From the NCBI GenBank assembly GCA_021432635.1, contig MU270071.1:96392-160391 (forward strand): a stretch of DNA of 64,000 nt. Reading direction: 5' to 3'. Below are positions 55,671 through 64,000 of this stretch, one piece after another (position 1 is the stretch's first letter; every line of letters begins with the position of its first letter). Source of the DNA: Thozetella sp. PMI_491 (Eukaryota; Ascomycota; Sordariomycetes; Chaetosphaeriales; Chaetosphaeriaceae). The notes under the pieces were generated by a model. It did not search any database. It was not told the origin of the DNA and saw only the letters and a list, made by a program, of their open reading frames with translations. Made by a program: the position numbers and the translations under genes.

Positions 55671-57728
55671 GTCTCTATTCCCACCGGCCGGCGCTGGCAC
55701 GAGATCGACTTGCCAGGGAAGAAGACGTTTGGGAAGATTGTCTCGCCTTCCCTGATGGGCATCACGGAAGCCGGGGCGAGATTGGGCCAAGTCAATCGAC
55801 CAGGTTGTGGCGGGGCAAGGGGGGGGATGAGGACGGGGGCGAGAGACGTGCGTTTCTGGCCCTGGTAGCTGCTAGGGCTGAAAACTGATATAAATGGGCG
55901 GACGTGGACGGCTTGCGAAGTAGTGAGGTTGAGATGGATAGATCCATCATGGGGTGGGAAAACGTGGTTTGTGCAGTATGCAACGCGACTCCGCGCGTCA
56001 CCGCAGGCCGGCCGGCATGTAGGTATGTGCTGCAAGTACATCTCTGTACGTACATAGTAGGGCCGGCATGTGATAGTCGAAAGGTGGGCTCCGTCCCATC
56101 CAATCCAAGTGCCGATGCAGGCACTTCTCCTTTGGTACCCTTTGAGCGCCTTGGCTGGGTTACTCCGTAAGCATACTGTACATGCCCTGGTCGGCCGAGA
56201 CTGCAGGAGCGAGACTGCAGGACCCCCACTCCGCCTGTCGGGCGACTTGTCCCTTCCCTGTGCCTTGCGTTTGGCTTGGTTGGTAAGGACGGGTACGATC
56301 TTCAGTCCCATCATCGCCTTTGATGGAATGGTTCTCTTTTACGGAGTACTGGTACATAGTATGTGCACACTGTGCCTCGTGCCAGCCCGAGACCCGTGCT
56401 GCCAATTTAGCCCGGGCTGGGGCTGCAAAACAAGCACCAGTGGCACCACGGCCATATGACGACATTTCAGGGCGTGCAATGCAACCCTGTGCAGCACCGT
56501 GTACGTACTTCTCGTCAAGTGTGGATGCGAAGGGATATACTGTAATCACTGCGTACGTACGGAGGACTGTAGTATGAAAGGAGTCGCTCGATTACAGTTT
56601 AGGTGCCTTAGGTAGTAGGTAGGTAGTTGGTTTAGGTTAGGTGGCCCTCCTCCGTTGCACGATAGTCTTTTTCTGGCAGCTCCACGAGCCTCCTCCCATC
56701 CAACCTCCAACCTGGCTATCTCACCGGCACCGCGTCGCTCTTCCCACCTCTCTCCCCTTATTTTGTCTGCCCCCTCTTGCCCTTGGGTGCTCGTTCACCA
56801 TAGCATCAGTTCCCTCGTGTGCTTCTGGCAATTGGCTACTACGTATTGGTTTCGCCCCAACGCGGCCAGGAAGGTGCCCCACTGCTCCTCGTATTTGAGC
56901 GAGGGTGGCAGGGGGCCCCGTACCTCTCTCCCAGGCCCCATCCTCAGTCTTCGGCGGGCTCGGTACTGTATTGTACACGTTAACTACGGGACATCCCATT
57001 TGGTAACTACCTACTATGCCGTACCTACAGTAGCGCAGAGCCAAGTTTTGTGTACTATACAATACACGAAAGTTGCGAGGTACTGTCTGCGTGCATCCCT
57101 ACCTCTGGTACCTGAGGTAGTCAGTTTTCTGCTTCTAATTTAGGCACCTGATACCCACCGCGCAATACAGCGTCCACCCACCAGCTCTGCGCCCCCCCTT
57201 TCCCGAGGACCCTGCCTTGGCTGGCTCACTCGCCCAATCGTCTAGCGCAAAGTTGGCTGGCTGCCAGGGGTAACCAACGCCTCGATGCCATCGATGCCAT
57301 CATATAATTAACTCGCTCCCAAAGCACCACCTACCGAATTTAAACTCCAACTTGGTAACCGAACCGATTGCCATCGTCCCCCTCTTGAGACTTGTTGCAG
57401 ACAGAGACAAGAAGGATTCGCTGCCTGCTTGCCAGCCAATTGACCCGGACCCGTTTCTCTCACAGTCGTCCTTGTGCCTGCGCCCGCCCAGGCTCGCGCG
57501 CCGGGAAACACCGTTGCTTGCCGCCCGTGCCTTCGCCAGTTTATCCAGACTCCACGTCACCGCTGCTCTACTCCAACCCGCGCGCGGTCGCTTCCTCTCC
57601 ACCGTACAGCAACAATCTCCTCCACCACTGTGCACCAGCACTAACTTCGTCCCCGAGCTTTCCTCCCTCTCCGACGGCCTGCCCCCCAGCTGCCCATCCG
57701 CCGCCGATAACTAGCTCGCCCTGCCAAG
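55671..57728. other. Shared divergent promoter region
   Basis: 2 kb between the lipase and GNA1 starts. It has GTACGTACATAG-like words near 56045, GGTAGTAGGTAGGTAG at 56611-56626 and CTACCTACTATGCCGTACCTACAG at 57008-57030. No gene found. Confidence 0.5.
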
Positions 57729-58335
57729 ATGACGTTCCAAGTACAAGAACTCTTCTCGGCCGACCTTCTGTCCCCAGAAGTGCAAGCGGCTCTGCCTGAA
57801 GGCTACAAGCTACGGCCACTGCGCGAAGCCGACTACGACGCCGGCTTCCTTGACTGCCTGCGTGTCTTGACCACGGTGGGCGACATCTCGAAAGATGCCT
57901 TCCACGAGCGCTACAGCTGGCTCGCCAAGCAGGATGGCGGCTACTTCATCCTAGTCGTCGAGGATACCAACGATGGCGCCAACAGGGTCGTCGGCACTGG
58001 TGCTCTCATTGCCGAGCGCAAGTTGTGCGTGCCCCAACCGCCCTCCCTGCTCGTGCCGTCTCCGTGCTGACCGCGGCTTCCCCTTGCCTAGCATCCACAA
58101 CCTCGGCCTCGTTGGCCACATCGAAGACATCGCCGTCGCCAAGGACCAACAAGGGAAGAAGCTGGGCCTACGCCTCATCCAAGCGCTCGACTTCATCGCC
58201 GAGAAGATTGGCTGCTACAAGACCATTCTCGACTGCAGTGAGGCCAACGAGGGCTTCTACATCAAGTGCGGCTTCCGGCGTGCTGGCCTCGAGATGGCCC
58301 ACTACTACGAGGGCGACAAGGGTAAATCCCATTGA
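57729..58335 (+). CDS. GNA1: Glucosamine-6-phosphate N-acetyltransferase
   Basis: The exons are 57729-58024 and 58092-58335 (179 residues), with a 67-bp intron whose removal restores RKFIHNLGLVGHIEDIAV. This GNAT enzyme transfers acetyl from acetyl-CoA to glucosamine-6-phosphate, the second step toward UDP-GlcNAc, and so supplies chitin and glycoprotein synthesis. The N terminus YKLRPLREADYDAGFLDCL is typical of Gna1. The acetyl-CoA pyrophosphate loop is AKDQQGKKLGLRL and the C-terminal block is LDCSEANEGFYIKCGF. There is no targeting signal, so it acts in the cytosol. It is an essential enzyme in yeast. The length matches the family. Confidence 0.93.
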
Positions 58336-59552
58336 GACTAGGTGCGCCTGAGCACCGAGCCGAATGCGACGGGAGATCGCAGGGTCATCCAGCTGATTCG
58401 CTCGCCTGCATTTAGGTAGAGCCTCGAACCTCTAACGGCCGCATGTTTGGCCCTCGCTGTCGCCTCCATCGTCAAAAGACGAGTCCTAAAAGACGAAAAA
58501 TAAACGATAAAGAGTAAACCGGTAAGCAATGCCTGTCGCTGGCTACTCGAGTAGCCGAGGGATGCATTGAAGGCAAGAGGGCTTTGGGGGATCGTCCTGA
58601 GGTACAGAGCGTAGAGCGCCTAGCTGGTGCTGGTCGGAAAGCTGGCATGTAGAGATCAAGGAGTTACCACCGACTTTGGGAGGCTGGGCGCCGGGGCTTT
58701 TGGACAACATTTGTGCGAGGAAACACGCGGGACCATTCTGGATACAGGCTTTCGACATGATATACTGTGTATGCATATGGAGTTTCGGACATCGGCCAAC
58801 GACCGGCCGGCGTAGCCATGTACGGGATGAACTGAGAAGAAATGCTCATGAAGAAAACTGAGCGCCATCCTAGGCGCCTGGTGCAATGGGATGTAATGCT
58901 GGTGCGAGAGCTGTCTTGCACGAAGTTCCGGTCATTGGCGGAGAAGGCGAAAAAGAGCAGCCCCTCCTCAAAAACCCGCTCCCGCCGCCAAATGACGTGG
59001 GCGCGCTTGTCGCCCGGCTTGTCCTTCAACTTGCCTGCCAAGTAGGTGGTTGTTTTGCTACACAGTATAATACCTTTGGCCAAAGCTGACATCCTGGCCG
59101 CCTGCTTTGTCGACCTTGGATGGTCTCATCTCTGATAGGGAGAGAAGATGGGGCGACGGAGCGGGGAACGGTCTGCTAAATGGCCAGTGTTTCCCGGCCG
59201 GAGACCGAACTTGCAACTACTGTCGCGACTACTGAACGGCTAGCTCGCCAGGCGGCCCGGTTGTCTCAGCCCATCAGCGATACCCGCCACCCTCCGGCCC
59301 CGGGGCTGCGGCCGAGACAGACACAGCGTCCTCTCCCGGGCCGCGACTACCCGGCCAATGGTCCGACGTACGCCTGTGGTGCCCGCTTTCGTAATGTCTA
59401 CAGTTGAAGGTGAACAAGGGCCAAACAAACAAAGGACAATGTGGTCCAGCCAAAGTGTCCAAGAGCTCCCCGGATGCGCTGGGCGGGAGCCCGTTTGGGG
59501 ATTCCCACAGCTCCAGAAAAAAAAGCCCTGTCTCGGGGCTGTTATGCTCTGT

Positions 59553-59554
<2 letters not shown>

Positions 59555-59586
<32 letters not shown>
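59555..59586. repeat. Poly-C run (32 bases)
   Basis: An uninterrupted C32 tract in intergenic DNA. The exact length is uncertain because such runs are hard to sequence. Confidence 0.9.
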
Positions 59587-59653
59587 ACGGGGGATCCAAC
59601 CCAGAGGTAGGGTCTACACGTAAAAAAAACCGCGCTGACCGGTAAAATAATAA

Positions 59654-59672
59654 ATCGACCGGACCGGTCGAT
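59654..59672. repeat. Perfect short inverted repeat
   Basis: ATCGACCGG and CCGGTCGAT flank a single A, a 9-bp perfect palindrome arm. No gene start is near, so an operator role is not supported. Confidence 0.7.
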
Positions 59673-60647
59673 ATATGGCCCCCCCCATTCCTAACCTAAA
59701 ACTCGCCCAGACCTCGGTGCATCCGGACAGCTTGGTTTCCTCGACTGGACGGGACGAACAAGTGGCGCCTTGGACAGGCTGGGACAGCCTTTGTTGCTTT
59801 GCAACTGTCCCCCCGTCGCCACCTTGAACCCCGCCCCGAGGGACTCCGTTGGTGTGGGTAAAACAATCAAAATAAAGGAAAACGAAAGGGGGACAGAGGA
59901 AAGAGGAGGGGAGGGAATGGTAGGGAATAAGCTCTCGTCTTCCTATCACGTAAGGCCCGGGGGGGTGGGCACGGTGGCACCGCGGTCTTTCCCTCGACCA
60001 GGGCCCAATCCTGTTCAGCTACGAGCCTTCGGGAACCATCAGCTCGTGATGCCGAATCCTAAGCTCCCGACCACCCCCCCCCCCCCCCCTCTTTGCTCTC
60101 TCCTCCTCCAATTTGAGCTGGTTGGCACATGATCCAATCCGAATGGAGACGCCGGCAATGGCGCTAAGGATGGAGGAACATGTCTCTGGTCACCCTCCTC
60201 AGGTCCAGACACTATATATGAACGAGCCCCCTCCACTCGGGGTCGCGCTGCACTGGATGATGATCGCATCCCACCCCATCCACCTGTTCATCTCGCCATT
60301 CCAACCCGGTAGCTTTGGCCGGCCCACCATCCATCTTACCTGCCCTCTGGCCGCCCCTTCACCCTTTCTTACAAGCTCCGCCCCTCTGCCCCAAGACAGT
60401 GGTTCTCAGCCAGTTCCCGGCCCGCCCCTCTCCCTTCCCCCACCCTTCTGCACCCCGCATTCGCGCTCCCCCGTCGCGTCCGCTAAAACTCCAACTCCCG
60501 GCCCGCCCGGACTACGGATATCCCCAACGCGCAACCGAGAGGCTCCGGTGCCAGTTCCGGTAGGAAACTACTGCTAGACGCTGCCGATTCGCACAAGAGA
60601 CAGTCGCCAGGGACGAAGTCCGGCCCCTGCCAGGCTCGAAGGAGCAG

Positions 60648-60654
60648 ATATAAA
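60648..60654 (+). promoter_or_regulatory. TATA box upstream of small ORF and Ayg1-type gene
   Basis: ATATAAA lies 45 bp before the ATG at 60699, which would place transcription start within a few tens of bases of that ATG. No comparable TATA box was seen closer to the hydrolase start at 61262. Confidence 0.55.
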
Positions 60655-60698
60655 CCACTTACCGACCACCCGCCCCGTCCGTCTCGCTCTTCGCCAAA

Positions 60699-61236
60699 AT
60701 GACTGCCGACGAAAGCCTCCATGCCTCGGTGACCCGTGTGCGTATTGCATTGCTCCAATCCCAGTAAGTACTTTCCCTGCGATCGCCCCCAGTTTGCCTG
60801 CGTGCTGCTCCTTCTCCCTCTTGCATGGTGTGCGCGTGTGTGGTCTGCAAGTGCACGCACAGGTGCATAAAAGCCAGATGTGTGTACCTACTTGCCCATC
60901 TCCCTCCCGTCCCTGCCGACCCTGTGCCCCCATGCCTACCTCGAGTCCGCCCATGTCTTCAATGCACTCGTCTTCAAGACTGCCTGAGTGGCTGCACCCG
61001 GCTCGGCTCTCCCCTCTTTCTTTTCCCTCGGCCTCTCCCGCATATTTGGCTGTCCCGATGTGGAAATGGCCGGCCGGCTTACACGGACGCCCCACAGGAT
61101 CCGCGACAAGAGTGATTCGGCCCCGGCTCCGGCCATTCAGCATCGGCGCCGTCGCAGCAGCTCGGCTGTGTACGCGGGCTCCAAGGACGGTGTCCCATTT
61201 TTCACTAAGCAGAAGACGGTCCGGGTTGTCTCGTAA
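60699..61236 (+). CDS. Spliced small ORF (67 residues) upstream of the hydrolase
   Basis: Exon 1 is 60699-60763 (MTADESLHASVTRVRIALLQ...), ending at a perfect GTAAGT donor. With the CAG acceptor at 61097 and exon 2 61098-61236 the frame continues IRDKSDSAPAP, an Arg-rich run, then SSSAVYAGSKDGVPFFTKQK and TVRVVS before TAA. The phases match. The stop lies 25 bp before the hydrolase ATG. An alternative CAG acceptor near 61140 would, in the same phase, join exon 1 to the hydrolase frame and make an N-terminally extended enzyme. It could thus be an independent small protein, a long upstream ORF, or the first exon of the hydrolase. No family is recognised, and only transcripts can decide. Confidence 0.5.
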
Positions 61237-61261
61237 TTCCGAGACGGCTACGCTGTCGACC

Positions 61262-62679
61262 ATGTCTCCGCACAAGATCGACGGCGAGCAGGGCGGGGAG
61301 GAGCAGGCAGCGGGGCGGAGTTGGATCATGGGAGCCGAGGCGTTCGAGCGTCGCATGCCACACCACGACGGCATCAGGGCCCTATGGGAGACCAAGTGGA
61401 AGTTCCCCTGCACCAAGAGTGTGTATCCATTCCACGACGGGCAGTACGAAGACTTTGAGCCCATCTTCAACCACCTGATCGAGCACAACATTAACGATGG
61501 CACCTCGATGGAGTACACCGAGGCCTTCTTCCCGGTCGCCGAGAGGCTTACTGCCCGGGGAGACGAGGCCGCGGCCGCGGGCGACCGCCAGGCTGCCTCG
61601 GATCTGTACCTGCGCGCCTGCACCGTATACCGGATCGCGCGCTTCCCCTACATCACGGCATTCCCGGAGGTATCGTGTCCCGTGAAGTGGCGAGCGTGGG
61701 AGTCGCAGAAGGAGGTGTACTTGAAGGCCGCCACGGCCTGGAAGGAGCCGGTCGAGGAAGTAATGGTGCCCCATACCCGACGCCTCGGGCTCGACCGTGA
61801 CGAGATCCCCGTCTACGTGCGCGTGCCGTCCGCGACGGCCGGGGAGGAGCGCAAGAAGTGCCCCGTGGTGATCCTCATGACCGGTCTGGATGGCTACCGT
61901 CCAGACAACACGGTGCGGTGTGACGAGTTCCTCGCACGCGGCTGGGGTTCCGTGACGGTTGAGATCCCTGGCACTGCAGATTGCCCGGCTGACCCGGCAG
62001 ACCCTGAGAGCCCCGACCGGCTGTGGACAAGTCTGTTGGAGTGGATGGCTCAGGACGGCCGGTTCGACATGGCCCACGTGATGGTCTGGGGCCTGAGCTC
62101 CGGGGGCTATTACGCCATCCGCATTGCCCACACGCACAAGGACCAGCTCATCGGTTCCATCGCCCAGGGTGCCGGCTGCCACTACTTTTACGATCCCGAA
62201 TGGCTCGAAACGGTTGACGGCCATGAATACCCCTTCCAGTACGTGCGGCCCCGGACGGGTCTTGTCGCTCTGCCGCTCTGGGCCACTACTAACTCAATCC
62301 ACAGGCTAACTCCGGCCATGGCCATGAAGCATGGGTACAGCTCGGTTGAGGAATACAAGGCTGGCGTGCAGCAAAAGTTTTCTCTCCTCGAAACGGGCAT
62401 CATACAGAAGCCCTCCGCCAGGCTTCTGCTTATCAACGTGAGTCCACCCTTCTTTCCACCACCTTCCCTTCTCTTCCCCCCCTTCCGGGCGACCGAGTCT
62501 CTGACGCTATGAGTTAGGGCACCTTGGATGGCCTGATGCCGATCGAGGATTCCATGATGTTGTTCGAGTACGGCACCCCGAAGGAGGCCAGGTTCTTCTC
62601 GGGGGCGCTCCATATGGGCTACCCCATGGCTAATACATCGGTTTATCCCTGGATGGAGAGTGTCATGGCATCGGTGTAA
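61262..62679 (+). CDS. Ayg1-type alpha/beta hydrolase
   Basis: The exons are 61262-62238, 62305-62437 and 62518-62679 (423 residues), with introns of 66 and 80 bp and good branch sites. The sequence matches the Aspergillus Ayg1 family along its length: ALWETKWKFPCTKSVYPFHD, YEDFEPIFNHLIEHNIND, VILMTGLDGYRPDN and EIPGTADCPADPADPESPDR. The nucleophile is Ser279 in WGLSSGGYY, the probable acid is Asp374 in GTLDGLMPIED, and the base is His402 in LHMGYP. Ayg1 shortens a heptaketide naphthopyrone to tetrahydroxynaphthalene in DHN-melanin synthesis, but the family has many paralogues and no polyketide synthase is in view. Polyketide chain trimming is thus only one possibility. Start 61262 has a good context; ATGs at 61328 and 61354 are alternatives. 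Confidence 0.88.
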
Positions 62680-62946
62680 ATGGGACAAAAACGGGAGGAT
62701 ATGAATGGCGAGGAGTCGGCAGCTTTTCTCGTTGATCTTGTGTGAACATGTGTGAACAACACCGGGGACAAAAGCATTGGCTAGGGTATCTAGGCATGGC
62801 AATACTGTGCGGCCTTGTTCGAGTCACAACCCACCAGCCCGTTTTTGTGACTTTTCATCCGTTTATATATATATCCTGAAGACACGCTTCCTTCCCAGCT
62901 TGCCTCGGGCCTTCTATTCTCTCCCTCTCGGTCTTCTTTCTCCAGT

Positions 62947-63841
62947 CTACCGACCCATCCACCCACCATCCACTAGTAGTGTGGTACCTGTCACGTAGGC
63001 ACTTGCCTTGCTCGCTAGGAACACCGTGGTGCCTTTAAAGTCCTCAGGCTTACCCCATCGCCCAGCCGGTATCCTCTGGTTTATGCTCGCTAGCCTCTCC
63101 GGGTTGTTGAGCAAGGCGGTGTTCATGTCGGTGTCAATGTAGCCCGGGGCGATGCCGTTCACGTTGATACCCTTGGAGCTAAGCTCGTTAGAGAAGCTCA
63201 TGGTCATGGTGCCGATGGCGCCTTTGGAGGCGGCGTAAGCCGGGATGGTCAAGCCGCCTTGGAAGGTTAGAAGGGAGGCGAAGTTGATGATGCTGCCCCG
63301 GCGGCCGGTGGCCGGCGAAGGGTCAAGCGTGAGCATGTGGGCACCGACGTCTCGGCAGAGGGTAAAGACGGTGTTGAGGTTCACCTGGATAACCTCGTTG
63401 AAGTCCGAAGTCGGGAACTGGTGGCATGGGTGTCGGCGCTGGATGCCGGCGCAGTTCACGAGGATGCGGATCTGGTGCCCGTCAGCCAGGACCTTGGGCA
63501 CCAGCTTCTCGACGTCCTCGGGCGAGCTCAGATCAGCCGTGTAGATGGCCGCTTTTCGGCCCAGTGACTGGACGGCTTTAAGTGTCTCTGTCGACGAATC
63601 GTCCCTCTGGGCCCGAGGCCATGGGTTAGCAAAGGGGAAGAGGCGCAGAGCGGGGGGGGGAAGGGAAAAGGCGGCGACCCGGCAGTGTGGATTGCCTTCT
63701 GTTGCGCACCTGGACCAGGAGAACATCGGATCCAGCCTCGGCAAGGGCGATGGCGACGGCCTGGCCGATGCCACGGGTGCCGCCGGTGACCAGGGCGGTG
63801 TGTCCCTCGAGCGAGAACATGTCCTTGACGCTTGCTGCCAT
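62947..63841 (-). CDS. Short-chain dehydrogenase, 2-deoxy-gluconate dehydrogenase (KduD) type
   Basis: The exons are 63841-63710 and 63606-62947 (263 residues), with a 103-bp intron with GCTAAC branch. The Rossmann motif is TGGTRGIG at residues 19-26. NCAG follows at about 95-98, and the catalytic residues are Ser155, Tyr168 and Lys172 in IPAYAASKG. The C-terminal VTGTTLLVDGGWMGR closes a classical SDR fold. The overall pattern (MFSLEGHTALVTGG, and HPCHQFPTSDFNEVIQVNLN) is that of KduD-like enzymes, which oxidise 2-deoxy-D-gluconate or reduce 5-keto-4-deoxyuronate in pectin or uronate breakdown. The fungal substrate is unproven. There is no targeting signal. It is convergent with the Ayg1-type gene, with stops 267 bp apart; a shared pathway is not indicated. 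Confidence 0.88.
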
Positions 63842-64000
63842 CTTTGGGCTCGCTCGTCTCTCTCCTTTGGTGTTTCGAGTATACGGGTTAAAGCTGTGGG
63901 AGGGATTCGAATTGGTGAGCGTCCGTTTTCCTTTCCGGGCGGGTTATGAAGCAGAAATCCGTAGCCGATTGGCCCGGCCGTTTCGGCCTATGCAGGACCT

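Larger units (their letters stand above)
58336..60698. other. Intergenic region with homopolymer C tracts
   Basis: 2.4 kb without a supported gene. The minus frame 58664-59092 has an ATG but no family features. It contains C32 at 59555-59586, C16 near 60074-60089 and a short inverted repeat at 59654-59672. The promoter of the next gene lies at its right end. Confidence 0.45.

Noticed and set aside
58664-59092. 142-codon minus-strand frame with ATG
   Set aside because: No recognisable motif and no intron or promoter support. Kept only as a weak possibility.
60988-62679. Melanin gene cluster around the Ayg1-type gene
   Set aside because: No polyketide synthase, scytalone dehydratase or hydroxynaphthalene reductase is in the window; the nearby dehydrogenase is of KduD type.

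Overview
The window looks like a chromosomal piece of a filamentous ascomycete, most likely a sordariomycete. The evidence is short introns (about 55-210 bp) with GT(A/G)NGT-type donors and CTAAC/CTGAC branch sites, GC-rich genes set 0.3-6 kb apart on both strands, and fungal-only families (DUF6590, DUF2439/Mte1, Ayg1-type hydrolase, Ssk1 regulator, half-zinc-cluster proteins). The first 2.3 kb is an AT-rich block containing two copies of one repeat that differ almost only by transitions, as repeat-induced point mutation (RIP) would leave. One 55-base run of N marks an assembly gap. I assembled the gene models by hand from splice signals and reading phase; none was checked against transcripts.

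Layout. 0-2.3 kb: AT-rich repeat remains. 2.6-6.8 kb: a two-domain GFA/CENP-V protein, convergent with the tRNA adenosine deaminase subunit Tad2. 8.2-15.1 kb: two neighbouring minus-strand genes, each with a three-cysteine 'half' zinc cluster and C-terminal membrane segments. 16.4-19.5 kb: a large Mte1/ZGRF1-N-like protein, divergent from a BAR-SH3 (amphiphysin/Rvs167-like) gene. 23-25.8 kb: mitoribosomal protein Mrps35/Bot1, convergent with a tyrosine phosphatase. 25.8-37 kb: gene-poor DNA holding a possible 48-residue cysteine-rich protein, a four-exon MARVEL-like membrane protein and the gap. 37-39.2 kb: two closely spaced hypothetical genes. 40.7-47.7 kb: the Ssk1-type response regulator of the HOG stress pathway, a CCDC97-like protein and a DUF6590 protein. 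50.8-55.7 kb: an unsecreted GH43 glycosidase, convergent with a class 3 (diacylglycerol-type) lipase. 57.7-63.8 kb: glucosamine-6-phosphate acetyltransferase (chitin precursor supply), a spliced small ORF directly upstream of an Ayg1-type hydrolase, and a KduD-like short-chain dehydrogenase.

Most genes are unrelated housekeeping or signalling genes, and I see no biosynthetic cluster. The most unusual features are the neighbouring half-zinc-cluster/membrane proteins, the TATA box plus spliced small ORF 25 bp upstream of the Ayg1-type hydrolase, the similar tight pair at 37-39 kb, and the RIP-like repeat pair. None of these amounts to a demonstrated new system.
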